A DNA stretch of 18,136 bases from Aquincolibacterium sp964606385 (GTDB taxonomy: Bacteria; Omnitrophota; Omnitrophia; Omnitrophales; Aquincolibacteriaceae): positions 1 through 18,136 of the forward strand of contig CAZSFZ010000031.1 in the NCBI GenBank assembly GCA_964606385.1, read 5' to 3'. The translations under genes and the position numbers were made by a program. Every line of letters begins with the position of its first letter. Within the stretch, counting starts at the first letter, position 1. Below, piece by piece: positions 9,220 to 15,949 of this stretch. The notes below the pieces were generated by a model. That model did not search any database. It saw only the letters and a list, made by a program, of their open reading frames with translations, and was not told the origin of the DNA.

Positions 9220-9251
9220 CCAAAAATCCGACCTCCGGGGTCGGATTTTGG
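9220..9251 (-). repeat. REP-like palindrome, copy B, 17 bases after the RAYT stop; possible terminator
   Basis: The core at 9226-9246 is the perfect stem ATCCGACC / GGTCGGAT with loop TCCGG as read on the plus strand. The stem extends outwards through A/T runs to CC/GG, about 13 bp with one unpaired base. Read on the minus strand, the RAYT transcript ends in a GC-rich hairpin whose outer arm contains five T, so it may also end or protect that transcript. Confidence 0.8.
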
Positions 9252-9263
9252 TTCGAAACAAGT

Positions 9264-9935
9264 TTACGAGATGGCAGGATCTTCGAGGAACAGATGCTTA
9301 TGGCTAGCGAGCGCTCGCTGATATTCGACCCGATCAAGCACGAACTTCGCATACTGGCTTGGACTTAGAATGGGAAAATGCTCCCTATCACAAACATCCT
9401 TATCTTGGTCTGGATCTCTCGTGTATTCGGAATAAGAGGAAAATGGCCAATCTTCAGGCTTGTCAACCAAATGGGCTGTCACCGGATTGAGGTGTATATA
9501 ACGCGTAAGATGCAAAGCTTGCTCGTCCGTTTCGACGGGAACATTTTGAAAAGCTGCCGACCAGAGGTGCCCCTTACGCTTATATTTCAGATTGAAATAT
9601 CGCGCATAACTATTTAGCAGATGGCTCATAAAAACCGATATGCCCTCGTCTTCTTGCTGGCGCAAAAGAAGATGAAAATGGGTTCGCATAAGGCAGTAGG
9701 CGATCAGCTGGACCCTTATGGGTCCGTACCCTACAAAATCATTTCCCGCAATCCTTTCAGGATCATTCCTTACTAACCACGATAGGCCTTGCCCGAAACG
9801 GGCATTTCGAAAAAAAATGAGCCCATAGAGCATTCTCAGGAAATCTTCCTCACCATTAAATACCTTAAAACCAGCGATGCTTTTCGAAAATATGTGATAA
9901 ACCCCTCCAGTCACCAATGGAATTTTTCGTCTCAT
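9264..9935 (-). CDS. REP-associated tyrosine transposase (RAYT, Y1 / HUH family)
   Basis: 223 residues from the ATG at 9935, which is preceded by a GGGGG ribosome site; a GTG 12 bases upstream is a weaker alternative. H-F-H at residues 86-88 is the HUH metal-binding motif, in the context M-R-T-H-F-H-L-L-L. L-L-N-S-Y-A-R-Y-F-N (106-115) carries the tyrosine nucleophile (Y110 or Y113). K-R-K-G-H-L-W-S-A-A-F and the Y-I-H-L-N-P-V block are typical of TnpA-REP proteins. Known members nick and join single-stranded DNA at REP hairpins and normally exist as one immobile copy per locus. The gene has its own promoter (10034-10005) and sits between the suf operon and the exoprotein. Palindromes flank it on both sides in opposite orientation and three more lie nearby, which points to these as its substrates. 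The gene looks intact. Confidence 0.92.
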   Translation of the reverse strand: MRRKIPLVTGGVYHIFSKSIAGFKVFNGEEDFLRMLYGLIFFRNARFGQGLSWLVRNDPERIAGNDFVGYGPIRVQLIAYCLMRTHFHLLLRQQEDEGISVFMSHLLNSYARYFNLKYKRKGHLWSAAFQNVPVETDEQALHLTRYIHLNPVTAHLVDKPEDWPFSSYSEYTRDPDQDKDVCDREHFPILSPSQYAKFVLDRVEYQRALASHKHLFLEDPAIS

Positions 9936-9947
9936 CTGTTCCCCCAC

Positions 9948-9974
9948 CCAATCCGACCCCGGAGGTTGAATTGG
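9948..9974 (+). repeat. REP-like palindrome, copy C, in the RAYT leader
   Basis: Arms CCAATCCGACC / GGTTGAATTGG with loop CCGGA. The right arm differs from the other copies at two core positions, leaving one mismatch and one G-T pair. It lies directly upstream of the RAYT ribosome site and downstream of its predicted promoter, so it should be part of the RAYT mRNA leader. Confidence 0.75.
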
Positions 9975-10004
9975 TTAATATGAATATTATAATTTATTTA
10001 TATT

Positions 10005-10034
10005 AATATATAAAAATCAAGGGTGTTTTGTCAA
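10005..10034 (-). promoter_or_regulatory. Sigma-70 type promoter of the RAYT gene
   Basis: On the minus strand a perfect -35 TTGACA (10034-10029), an 18-base spacer and a -10 TATATT (10010-10005, five of six consensus bases). The predicted start of transcription is about 60 bases upstream of the RAYT ATG. The surrounding DNA is strongly AT-rich. Confidence 0.65.
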
Positions 10035-10050
10035 TCGGAAACAAGCAAAA

Positions 10051-10084
10051 GGACAGATCTAGCTGTCCGACCTCCGGGGTCGGA
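10051..10084 (-). repeat. REP-like palindrome, copy D, 17 bases after the sufT stop; possible terminator
   Basis: Core TCCGACC / GGTCGGA with loop TCCGG at 10066-10084, perfect. A second small stem, GGACAG / CTGTCC (10051-10056 with 10063-10068), overlaps its edge, so two folds compete. It is the first structure after the last suf gene and may end that operon, although no T run follows. Confidence 0.75.
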
Positions 10085-10101
10085 ATGGTAGAGGGAAATC
10101 T

Positions 10102-10443
10102 TTAAAGAAGGCCGAGCTGCAACTTCGCGGCTTGGGTCATGCGGGACGGGTCCCACGGAGGGTCGAAGGCGATCTCAACAGTGACTTTTTGAACGCCCGG
10201 AACGGTTTCGACGCGGCGTTCGACATTTTTTTTGATGAGGTCCCCCATCGGGCACATGGGGCTTGTGAAGGTCATGCGGACGGCGACAAGCTTCCCGCCT
10301 TCAGGCAGGTCCTCGACCTTGAAACCATAGATCAGGCCCAGCTCCACGATATTGACGGGGATCTCGTAGTCGTAGCAAAGGCGCAGCTGGTCCGAGATTA
10401 GCTGCTCAAGAGATTCTTGTGGATCCAGGTTATCTTGCGTCAT
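10102..10443 (-). CDS. sufT: SufT-type iron-sulphur maturation factor (MIP18 / DUF59 family)
   Basis: 113 residues, a full-length single DUF59 domain. Visible family marks are V-N-I-V-E-L-G-L-I-Y-G (30-40), M-T-F-T-S-P-M-C-P-M-G-D (57-68, with the conserved Cys at 64) and the closing F-D-P-P-W-D-P-S-R-M-T. In characterised bacteria SufT is an auxiliary factor helping maturation of Fe-S proteins, not a core scaffold. It is the last gene of the suf operon, separated from sufU by 89 bases filled with a palindrome. The ribosome site is weak (GTGGGAT upstream of the ATG). Confidence 0.9.
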   Translation of the reverse strand: MTQDNLDPQESLEQLISDQLRLCYDYEIPVNIVELGLIYGFKVEDLPEGGKLVAVRMTFTSPMCPMGDLIKKNVERRVETVPGVQKVTVEIAFDPPWDPSRMTQAAKLQLGLL

Positions 10444-10470
10444 GGTTTATCCCACTTTTTCGTTTAGTCA

Positions 10471-10530
10471 CTCGGGACTGGTACCTCGGGACTCGTTTTT
10501 AAAAACGAGGTGCGAGTCCCGAGTCCCCTT
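10471..10530. repeat. Compound palindrome between sufU and sufT
   Basis: CTCGGGACTCG (10485-10495) is the reverse complement of CGAGTCCCGAG (10513-10523). A second perfect palindrome of 18 bases, centred on TTTTTAAAAA, lies inside it (10492-10509) and shares part of one arm. CTCGGGACT is also repeated directly at 10471 and 10485. A run of T follows on the plus strand only, so it is not an obvious terminator for the minus-strand operon. It is unrelated in sequence to the REP-like copies. Confidence 0.75.
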
Positions 10531-10532
10531 TT

Positions 10533-10988
10533 TTATTCTGTAGTGATTTGTTTCCCGGTCGGTTCAATGCCTTCCATCATCGTGTGCCACGCGAGCGTCG
10601 CACATTTGACGCGTGACGGGAATTCACACACGCCCCCGAGCGTCGCGAGCTTCCCCACTTTCGCCGCGTCGAAAGGCTCGCCGATCCCCCGCGAGAGCAT
10701 TTTATGGACTTCTTCAAAGAGAGCCTTGGCCTCTGCCCGGGTCTTCCCCTTGAGTGCGGCGGTCATCATGGAAGCCGAGGACTTCGAGATCGCGCATCCT
10801 GAGCCGTCAAAGCTGATGTCTTTGATCACATCGCCCTCAAGCTTCAGGTAGACCTTGAAATGATCGCCGCAAAGGGGATTGTATCCCTCCACCGTCCGGC
10901 CGGCATCCGGCATGGGATGGAAATTGCGGGGGTTCTTGTTATGATCCATGATCATCTGCTGGTAGAGCTCGCGGATATCCCCGTTCAT
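10533..10988 (-). CDS. sufU: SufU, zinc-dependent sulphur-transfer partner of SufS
   Basis: 151 residues, the normal length. The IscU-like fold is marked by N-P-L-C-G-D (C40, D42), G-S-G-C-A-I-S (C65) and F-P-S-R-V-K-C-A-T-L-A-W (C129), which in SufU bind zinc and accept sulphur from SufS. The insert before the last Cys (M-L-S-R-G ... G-G-V-C-E-F) distinguishes SufU from IscU, and there is an extra Cys at 121. A good GGAGG ribosome site precedes the ATG at 10988. It follows sufS by 49 bases containing palindrome copy E. By family knowledge it works as a sulphur-transfer protein with SufS, not as a scaffold, because SufB is present. Confidence 0.95.
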   Translation of the reverse strand: MNGDIRELYQQMIMDHNKNPRNFHPMPDAGRTVEGYNPLCGDHFKVYLKLEGDVIKDISFDGSGCAISKSSASMMTAALKGKTRAEAKALFEEVHKMLSRGIGEPFDAAKVGKLATLGGVCEFPSRVKCATLAWHTMMEGIEPTGKQITTE

Positions 10989-11005
10989 CGGAACACCTCC
11001 ACCTC

Positions 11006-11026
11006 ATCCGACCTCCGGGGTCGGAT
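11006..11026 (-). repeat. REP-like palindrome, copy E, between sufS and sufU
   Basis: Perfect ATCCGACC / GGTCGGAT stem with loop TCCGG, 11 bases after the sufS stop and just before the sufU ribosome site. Same orientation as copies B and D relative to the minus-strand genes. It could set the mRNA level ratio between sufS and sufU. Confidence 0.85.
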
Positions 11027-11037
11027 CGGTTGCTGGG

Positions 11038-12270
11038 TCATTTGAACACCTCCGTCACTTCGCGGAGCGCGGCGACCAGTCGGTTGATCTCCTCACGGGT
11101 GTTGTAGAAGGCGAGCGAAGCGCGGGTCGTGGCCGGCACGTTGAAGCGCTGCATCACAGGCATCGCGCAGTGGTGCCCCGCCCGGATCGCGATACCCTGA
11201 CGGTCCAGGATCGTCCCGATATCATGCGCGTGCGCCTCTCCGAGCACGAAAGAAAGAATGGCTGATTTATGCTTGGCCGTCCCGATCAGCCGGAGACCTG
11301 GGATCTGCAAAAGCCGCTCGGTCCCATAGCCCAAAAGCTCCTGTTCATAGGCTTCGATCCGCGGAAGGCCGAGTTCCGTAATGTAGTCGATCGCCGCGCC
11401 AAGACCGATCACGCCCGCGATGTGCGGCGTTCCCGCTTCGAACCGATACGGCAAATCGTTATAGGTCGTCTTTTCAAAGGTCACGGCACGGATCATGTCG
11501 CCGCCACCCTGATACGGAGGCATCTTTTCCAGAAATTCTTTTTTCCCATAAAGAACGCCGACGCCGGTCGGTCCCAGCAGTTTATGCCCCGAAAACGCGT
11601 AAAAATCGCAGTCGAGGCCGCGGACATTCACCGGCATATGTGCCACGGCCTGCGCGCCATCGACCATCACGGGGATCCCCTTTGCATGCGCCAGTTGAAT
11701 GATCTCCTTCACCGGATTGATCGTGCCGAGAGCGTTCGAGACATGGACGACCGAAACGAATTTTACTTTATCCGTGAGGAGTTTTTTGAACTCTTCGAAG
11801 ATCAGTTCGCCCTGATCGTTGATCGGCGCCACTTTGAGCTTGATCCCGGTCTCCTTCGCGAGCATCTGCCAGGGCACGATATTAGAATGATGCTCCATGT
11901 GCGTGATTAGGATTTCATCCCCAGCCTTGAGGAATGGCCGGCCGTAGCACTGCGCGACGAGATTCAGGGCCTCCGTCGTCCCGCGCACAAAGATGATCTC
12001 CTTGTCGGAAGCAGCTCCCAGGAATCCCTGAACCTTATGGCGCGCGCTCTTGTAGCGCTTGGTCGCCTGTTCGCTCAGACAAAAGATCCCGCGGTGGATG
12101 TTCGCGTTCTCTTTGGAATAATACTGAGTCAGGGTATCGATCACCGCCTGCGGTTTTTGAGTCGTCGCCGCGTTATCGAGATACGTCAGCGGTTTCCCGT
12201 AAACTTGTTCTTTCAGGATCGGAAAATCCCGCCGCACCTTTTCAATATCCCATGCCATACCTTGTCCCAT
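11038..12270 (-). CDS. sufS: SufS cysteine desulfurase (group II, PLP-dependent)
   Basis: 410 residues, full length. Class V aminotransferase fold: T-H-M-E-H-H-S-N (123-130), V-D-G-A-Q (203-207, the PLP-contacting Asp and Gln), S-G-H-K with the PLP lysine K230, and R-A-G-H-H-C-A-M-P with the active-site cysteine C368, the short-loop arrangement of group II enzymes. It takes sulphur from cysteine, leaving alanine, and passes it to SufU. The ATG at 12270 is preceded by AAGGA lying inside the end of sufD, with only three bases between the sufD stop and this start, so translation is probably coupled. M5 is a less likely start. Confidence 0.97.
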   Translation of the reverse strand: MGQGMAWDIEKVRRDFPILKEQVYGKPLTYLDNAATTQKPQAVIDTLTQYYSKENANIHRGIFCLSEQATKRYKSARHKVQGFLGAASDKEIIFVRGTTEALNLVAQCYGRPFLKAGDEILITHMEHHSNIVPWQMLAKETGIKLKVAPINDQGELIFEEFKKLLTDKVKFVSVVHVSNALGTINPVKEIIQLAHAKGIPVMVDGAQAVAHMPVNVRGLDCDFYAFSGHKLLGPTGVGVLYGKKEFLEKMPPYQGGGDMIRAVTFEKTTYNDLPYRFEAGTPHIAGVIGLGAAIDYITELGLPRIEAYEQELLGYGTERLLQIPGLRLIGTAKHKSAILSFVLGEAHAHDIGTILDRQGIAIRAGHHCAMPVMQRFNVPATTRASLAFYNTREEINRLVAALREVTEVFK

Positions 12271-12273
12271 AGC

Positions 12274-13578
12274 CTATTCCTTTTCTCCGGAAAGCTGTTG
12301 TGTCAATTTCTCATTCACAAGTTCAAGAAGCGCGTCTTTCATGAAACCGACGCCCGAGGATTCGATCACTTCCCGCGCGAACCCCTGCGCCAGGATACGC
12401 CCGGCTTCGCGCTCGCCGATCCCTCGGGAGCGTAAATAGAAAAGTGCGTCCTCCTGAAGCTGGCCGACCGTGGCGCCATGACTGCACTGAACGTCATCCG
12501 CCAGGATCTCAAGCTGCGGCTGGGTATCGACCTTCGCGCCCTCCGAAAGCAGGAGGTTCTTGTTCGTCTGGCGCGCGTCCGTCCGCTGCGCGTCCTGGCA
12601 AACGCGGACATAACCGCGGAACACGCCGCGCGAGTTCCCGGACAGGATCCCCTTGAAAAACTGGCCGCTCTTCCCGTCCGGCTTCTGGTGGTCCACAAAA
12701 GTCTGATGATCCAGCACCTGGTCCTTATCCCCCAGATAAACACCGCTCAATTCGCAGAAGGCGTTCTCACCCGCAAGGGCTACCCGCTGGTCGTCCCGCA
12801 TCAACCGGGCCCCCGTAGAAACCGCGAGTGACGCAAAGGAAGTTCCGCGGCCCTGCATGACGTGCGTCACGGCCACATGGAATGCCTCCGGATGTTCCCG
12901 CTGGACCTTGCAGTGCTCCATCCGGGCCTCCTCTTCGAGCACGATCTCCGTCACGGCATTCGTCAGGTATTTTCCCCCGGTGCCGCCCACATATGTTTCG
13001 GAAATGGAAGCCTTGCTTTTTTTTCCGGTCACGACCAAATTCCTGATCTGGAATGCCGTTTCCTTGCGGGAAGCCTGATGGTAAAAAACCACACGCAACG
13101 GATCCTTCATGTTCCCACCGTCCGGAATACGGATGAAAAGTCCGCGCGTGAACAGGCCCGCATTCATCGCGAGAAAACCGTCGCCTTCCGGCGCCGCGTA
13201 ACGGCCTAAGTGCGCTTCCAATATCTCCGCGCGCGTCGCGATCGCGTCGATCATGTCCATGACCTCGATCCCCGATTCGACCGCGGAATGTTCTTTGGAG
13301 AACCGCCCGTTCACGACAATAATGAAGTTAGCACCGGCATTCTTCTTGAGCGAGCGCAGGACTTCCGGATCCAATGCGGCCTCCGGTTCGTCAAAGCTGA
13401 AAGACGCTTCCCGGATCGCTGTCACGTCCGTGAAGCGCCAGGCCTCGTCTTTGACAGTCGGCAATCCCTTCCGGCTAAAGGCGTTCGCAGCTTCTTCGCG
13501 CAGGCTCCGTAGCCACGACGGTTCACTTACGCGGTCATTCCTCAGTTTTTCAAATGCTTGTTTGTATGGATCAGTCAT
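12274..13578 (-). CDS. sufD: SufD, Fe-S scaffold complex subunit
   Basis: 434 residues, usual for the family. The C-terminal half has the SufBD beta-helix, with the diagnostic D-D-V-Q-C-S-H-G-A-T-V-G (361-372). H367 corresponds to the conserved SufD histidine needed for cluster formation at the SufB-SufD interface. It forms SufBC2D with the neighbouring products. An A8 run at T-G-K-K-S is in frame, so the gene is intact. The start at 13578 has a modest GGAAG site. Confidence 0.95.
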   Translation of the reverse strand: MTDPYKQAFEKLRNDRVSEPSWLRSLREEAANAFSRKGLPTVKDEAWRFTDVTAIREASFSFDEPEAALDPEVLRSLKKNAGANFIIVVNGRFSKEHSAVESGIEVMDMIDAIATRAEILEAHLGRYAAPEGDGFLAMNAGLFTRGLFIRIPDGGNMKDPLRVVFYHQASRKETAFQIRNLVVTGKKSKASISETYVGGTGGKYLTNAVTEIVLEEEARMEHCKVQREHPEAFHVAVTHVMQGRGTSFASLAVSTGARLMRDDQRVALAGENAFCELSGVYLGDKDQVLDHQTFVDHQKPDGKSGQFFKGILSGNSRGVFRGYVRVCQDAQRTDARQTNKNLLLSEGAKVDTQPQLEILADDVQCSHGATVGQLQEDALFYLRSRGIGEREAGRILAQGFAREVIESSGVGFMKDALLELVNEKLTQQLSGEKE

Positions 13579-13648
13579 ATTCTTCCGCTTTGTTCAACGA
13601 GCAACGATGAACGGGAAACGCAGGCGTTCAGCGTTAACCGTTCCACGT
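13579..13648. repeat. Intergenic repeat between sufC and sufD
   Basis: The 70-base gap is made of words such as ACGGGAAACGC, GCGTTAACCGTT and CGTTCCACGTTC that pair imperfectly with one another. The same words recur in the gap between sufB and sufC (14425-14488), so both gaps hold members of one repeat family. The 3' end runs into the sufC stop codon. Confidence 0.6.
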
Positions 13649-14395
13649 TCACCGATCTTCTTTCACCCACTCATACCCTTTTTCTTCGAGTTTGAAGGCA
13701 AGGTCCTTGCCGCCCGAGAGCACGATCTTGCCGCCCATCAGCACATGCACATGGTCCGGCGTGATGTAATTGAGCATCCGCTGGTAGTGCGTGACCAGGA
13801 TGAAGGATCGGCCGGGACTCCGCAGCCGGTTCACGCCTTCCGATACGATCTTCAGGGCGTCGATATCGAGGCCCGAATCCGTCTCGTCCAGGATCGCGAG
13901 CTTCGGCGCGAGCGCCGCGAGCTGGAGGATCTCGTTGCGTTTCTTTTCCCCGCCCGAGAAACCTTCGTTCACGGGACGGTTAAGGAAACTCTCGTCCATT
14001 TCCACGATCTTCATTTTTTCTTTCAGGAATTCCAGGAACTCCATCGCGTCAAATTCATCAAGCCCCTTCGCCTTCCGCGTTTCATTCACGGCGGCCTTCA
14101 AAAAGTACGCGTTATTCACGCCCGGGATATCGATCGGGTATTGAAACGCGAGAAAGACCCCCTGGCGCGCCCGCTCCTCGACCGGCATCTGGAAAAGATC
14201 TTTCCCTTCATAGGTGGCGGTCCCTTTCGTCACGATATAGGAGGGATGACCCGCCAGCACGCGCGTGAGCGTGCTTTTTCCGGAGCCGTTCGGCCCCATG
14301 ATCGCGTGCACCTCGCCCGCCTTAACGGAAAGGTCGATGCCTTTTAATATTTCGATGCCTTCTACTTCAACGTGTAAATTCTTGATCTCTAACAT
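13649..14395 (-). CDS. sufC: SufC, ABC-type ATPase of the Fe-S scaffold
   Basis: 248 residues, normal. Walker A G-P-N-G-S-G-K-S (34-41), Q-loop Q85, signature F-S-G-G-E-K-K-R (146-153), Walker B L-A-I-L-D-E (167-171, catalytic E171) and H-loop H203. The T-D-S-G-L-D following the Walker B motif is characteristic of SufC. It powers conformational change in SufBC2D; there are no membrane domains. Strong GGAGGG ribosome site before the ATG. Confidence 0.97.
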   Translation of the reverse strand: MLEIKNLHVEVEGIEILKGIDLSVKAGEVHAIMGPNGSGKSTLTRVLAGHPSYIVTKGTATYEGKDLFQMPVEERARQGVFLAFQYPIDIPGVNNAYFLKAAVNETRKAKGLDEFDAMEFLEFLKEKMKIVEMDESFLNRPVNEGFSGGEKKRNEILQLAALAPKLAILDETDSGLDIDALKIVSEGVNRLRSPGRSFILVTHYQRMLNYITPDHVHVLMGGKIVLSGGKDLAFKLEEKGYEWVKEDR

Positions 14396-14424
14396 TGATC
14401 CCTCCGTTCATAAAAACCAACATT

Positions 14425-14488
14425 CGGGAAACGTGGAACGCAAGCAAAAGACTTTCACGTTAACCGTTTCCCGTTCGCCGTTCCCCGG
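14425..14488. repeat. Intergenic repeat between sufB and sufC
   Basis: CGGGAAACG (14425-14433) and CGTTTCCCG (14465-14473) form a perfect 9-bp inverted repeat around a 31-base loop. TGGAACG, CGTTAACCG and CGTTCGCCGTTCC words also occur. Same family as the repeat at 13579-13648 and not related to the REP-like copies. Confidence 0.65.
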
Positions 14489-14515
14489 CTAGAAAGTGCT
14501 CTGCACTTTTTAGCC
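14487..14515 (-). terminator. Hairpin overlapping the sufB stop codon
   Basis: Arms GGCTAGAAAGTGC and GCACTTTTTAGCC pair over 13 positions (one G-T) around a 3-base loop, and the sufB stop TAA lies in one arm. No T run follows on the minus strand, so it is more likely an mRNA processing or stabilising hairpin, or an attenuator, than a full terminator. Confidence 0.45.
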
Positions 14516-15949
14516 GACACTTCCTTCCAAACTCACGCTCATGAGCCGCTGGGCTTCAACCGCGAATTCCATCGGCAGGTTCTTGAACACTTCCTTGCAA
14601 AAGCCGTTAACGATCATCGAAATGGCATTCTCCGCGGACATGCCGCGCTGCCGGCAATAGAAAAGCTGGTCCTCGCTGATGCGGGAGGTCGTGGCTTCAT
14701 GCTCCGCCCGCGAGGTCCGGTTGCTGACCTCCACCGTTGGAAATGTACTGGCACCGCAGCGGTCGCCCATCAGGAGCGAATCGCATTGGGTGTAGTTGCG
14801 CGAACCTTCAGCCTTCGGCACTATCTTCACGAGGCCGCGGTAGGTGTTCTTGCCGTAACGCGCGGAAATGCCTTTCGAGATGATGGTGCTTTTCGTGTTT
14901 TTCCCGAGATGGATCATCTTGGTCCCCGTGTCCGCCTGCTGGTGGTTATTCACGACCGCCACGGAATAGAATTCCCCGACCGAATCATCGCCCCGCAGGA
15001 TGCAGCTCGGATATTTCCAGGTGATCGCGGAACCGGTTTCGACCTGCGTCCACGAGATCTTGGAACGCGCGCCGTCGCAAAGCCCGCGCTTGGTCACAAA
15101 ATTATAGATCCCGCCTTTTCCTTCCTTGTCGCCCGCGTACCAGTTCTGCACCGTGGAATATTTGATCGACGCCTTTTCATGCGCCACGAGTTCCACGACC
15201 GCCGCGTGAAGCTGGTTCTTGTCGCGGATCGGCGCCGTGCAGCCCTCGAGGTAACTCACATAACTGCCTTCGTCCGCCACAATGAGCGTACGCTCGAACT
15301 GCCCGGTATCCATCGCGTTGATGCGGAAATACGTGGAAAGCTCCATCGGACAGCGGACGCCTTTCGGGATGTAGCAGAAGGAACCGTCGCTAAAGACAGC
15401 GGAATTCAAGGCCGCGAAGAAATTGTCTTTCACCGGCACGACGGACCCCAGATATTTTTTCACCAAGTCCGGATATTCCCGCACAGCCTCCGAAAAAGAG
15501 CAGAAAATGATGCCATACTCCTTGAGCTTCGCTTTATAGGTCGTCGCGACCGAGACGCTGTCGAAAACCGCGTCTACGGCGACGCCCGCGAGCACTTTCT
15601 GTTCCTCAAGCGGGATCCCGAGCTTTTCGTAGGTCTTCAGGACTTCCTGGTCCACATCCGCGAGGCTTTTGGGGCCATCCCCCTTTTTTTTCGGTGCGGA
15701 ATAATAGATGATGTCCTGGTAATCGATCTTGGGATACCGGACGCTCGCCCAATCCGGCTCTTTCATCTTGAGCCATTCGCGGTACGCCGCAAGACGCCAC
15801 TCCAGCATGAACGCGGGTTCATTCTTCTTTTTAGAAATGAAGCGGATCGTATCCTCGGAAAGACCTCGCGGCGCGGCGTCCGATTCCACGGGCGTCACAA
15901 AACCGTACGCGTAATCCTTGTCGATGAAAGAGTCAGGCGTGTCAGCCAT
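14510..15949 (-). CDS. sufB: SufB, Fe-S cluster scaffold
   Basis: 479 residues from the ATG at 15949. SufB hallmarks: F-C-Y-I-P-K-G-V-R-C-P, Y-L-E-G-C-T-A-P near the middle, and G-D-R-C-G-A-S-T-F-P whose Cys (398 from this start) matches the conserved cluster-assembly cysteine of SufB. The C-terminal E-A-T-T-S-R-I-S-E-D-Q-L-F-Y is typical. A TTG 15 bases upstream is a possible earlier start with a GGAG site; I prefer the ATG, which overlaps the stop of the rrf2 gene by 8 bases and implies coupled translation. The A8 run in A-P-K-K-K-G is in frame. Confidence 0.97.
   Translation of the reverse strand: MADTPDSFIDKDYAYGFVTPVESDAAPRGLSEDTIRFISKKKNEPAFMLEWRLAAYREWLKMKEPDWASVRYPKIDYQDIIYYSAPKKKGDGPKSLADVDQEVLKTYEKLGIPLEEQKVLAGVAVDAVFDSVSVATTYKAKLKEYGIIFCSFSEAVREYPDLVKKYLGSVVPVKDNFFAALNSAVFSDGSFCYIPKGVRCPMELSTYFRINAMDTGQFERTLIVADEGSYVSYLEGCTAPIRDKNQLHAAVVELVAHEKASIKYSTVQNWYAGDKEGKGGIYNFVTKRGLCDGARSKISWTQVETGSAITWKYPSCILRGDDSVGEFYSVAVVNNHQQADTGTKMIHLGKNTKSTIISKGISARYGKNTYRGLVKIVPKAEGSRNYTQCDSLLMGDRCGASTFPTVEVSNRTSRAEHEATTSRISEDQLFYCRQRGMSAENAISMIVNGFCKEVFKNLPMEFAVEAQRLMSVSLEGSVG

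Larger units (their letters stand above)
9011..9263. other. AT-rich gap upstream of the exoprotein gene
   Basis: Much more AT-rich than the flanking genes. It holds the exoprotein's leader and presumably its promoter, an array of TTTATAGC words (9101-9140) and the palindrome at 9226-9246. I could not settle on a promoter: a TTGATA (9070-9065) and a TATAAG (9043-9038) are present on the minus strand, but 21 bases apart, which is too far for a normal sigma-70 site. No RNA gene or small ORF is supported. Confidence 0.6.

Noticed and set aside
9220..9974. RAYT with flanking palindromes as a classical insertion sequence with terminal inverted repeats
   Set aside because: The palindromes are each complete hairpins, also occur away from the gene, and no target-site duplication is evident; a Y1 HUH enzyme does not use DDE-type terminal repeats.
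10485..10535. Palindrome plus T run between sufU and sufT as a terminator of the suf operon
   Set aside because: The T run follows the stem on the plus strand only; for the minus-strand operon there is no T run, and sufT continues downstream as an expected operon member.
13017..13024. A8 run in sufD (and similar A8 runs in sufB) as possible frameshift sites
   Set aside because: Both genes read through these runs in frame with full-length conserved proteins, so there is no break to explain.
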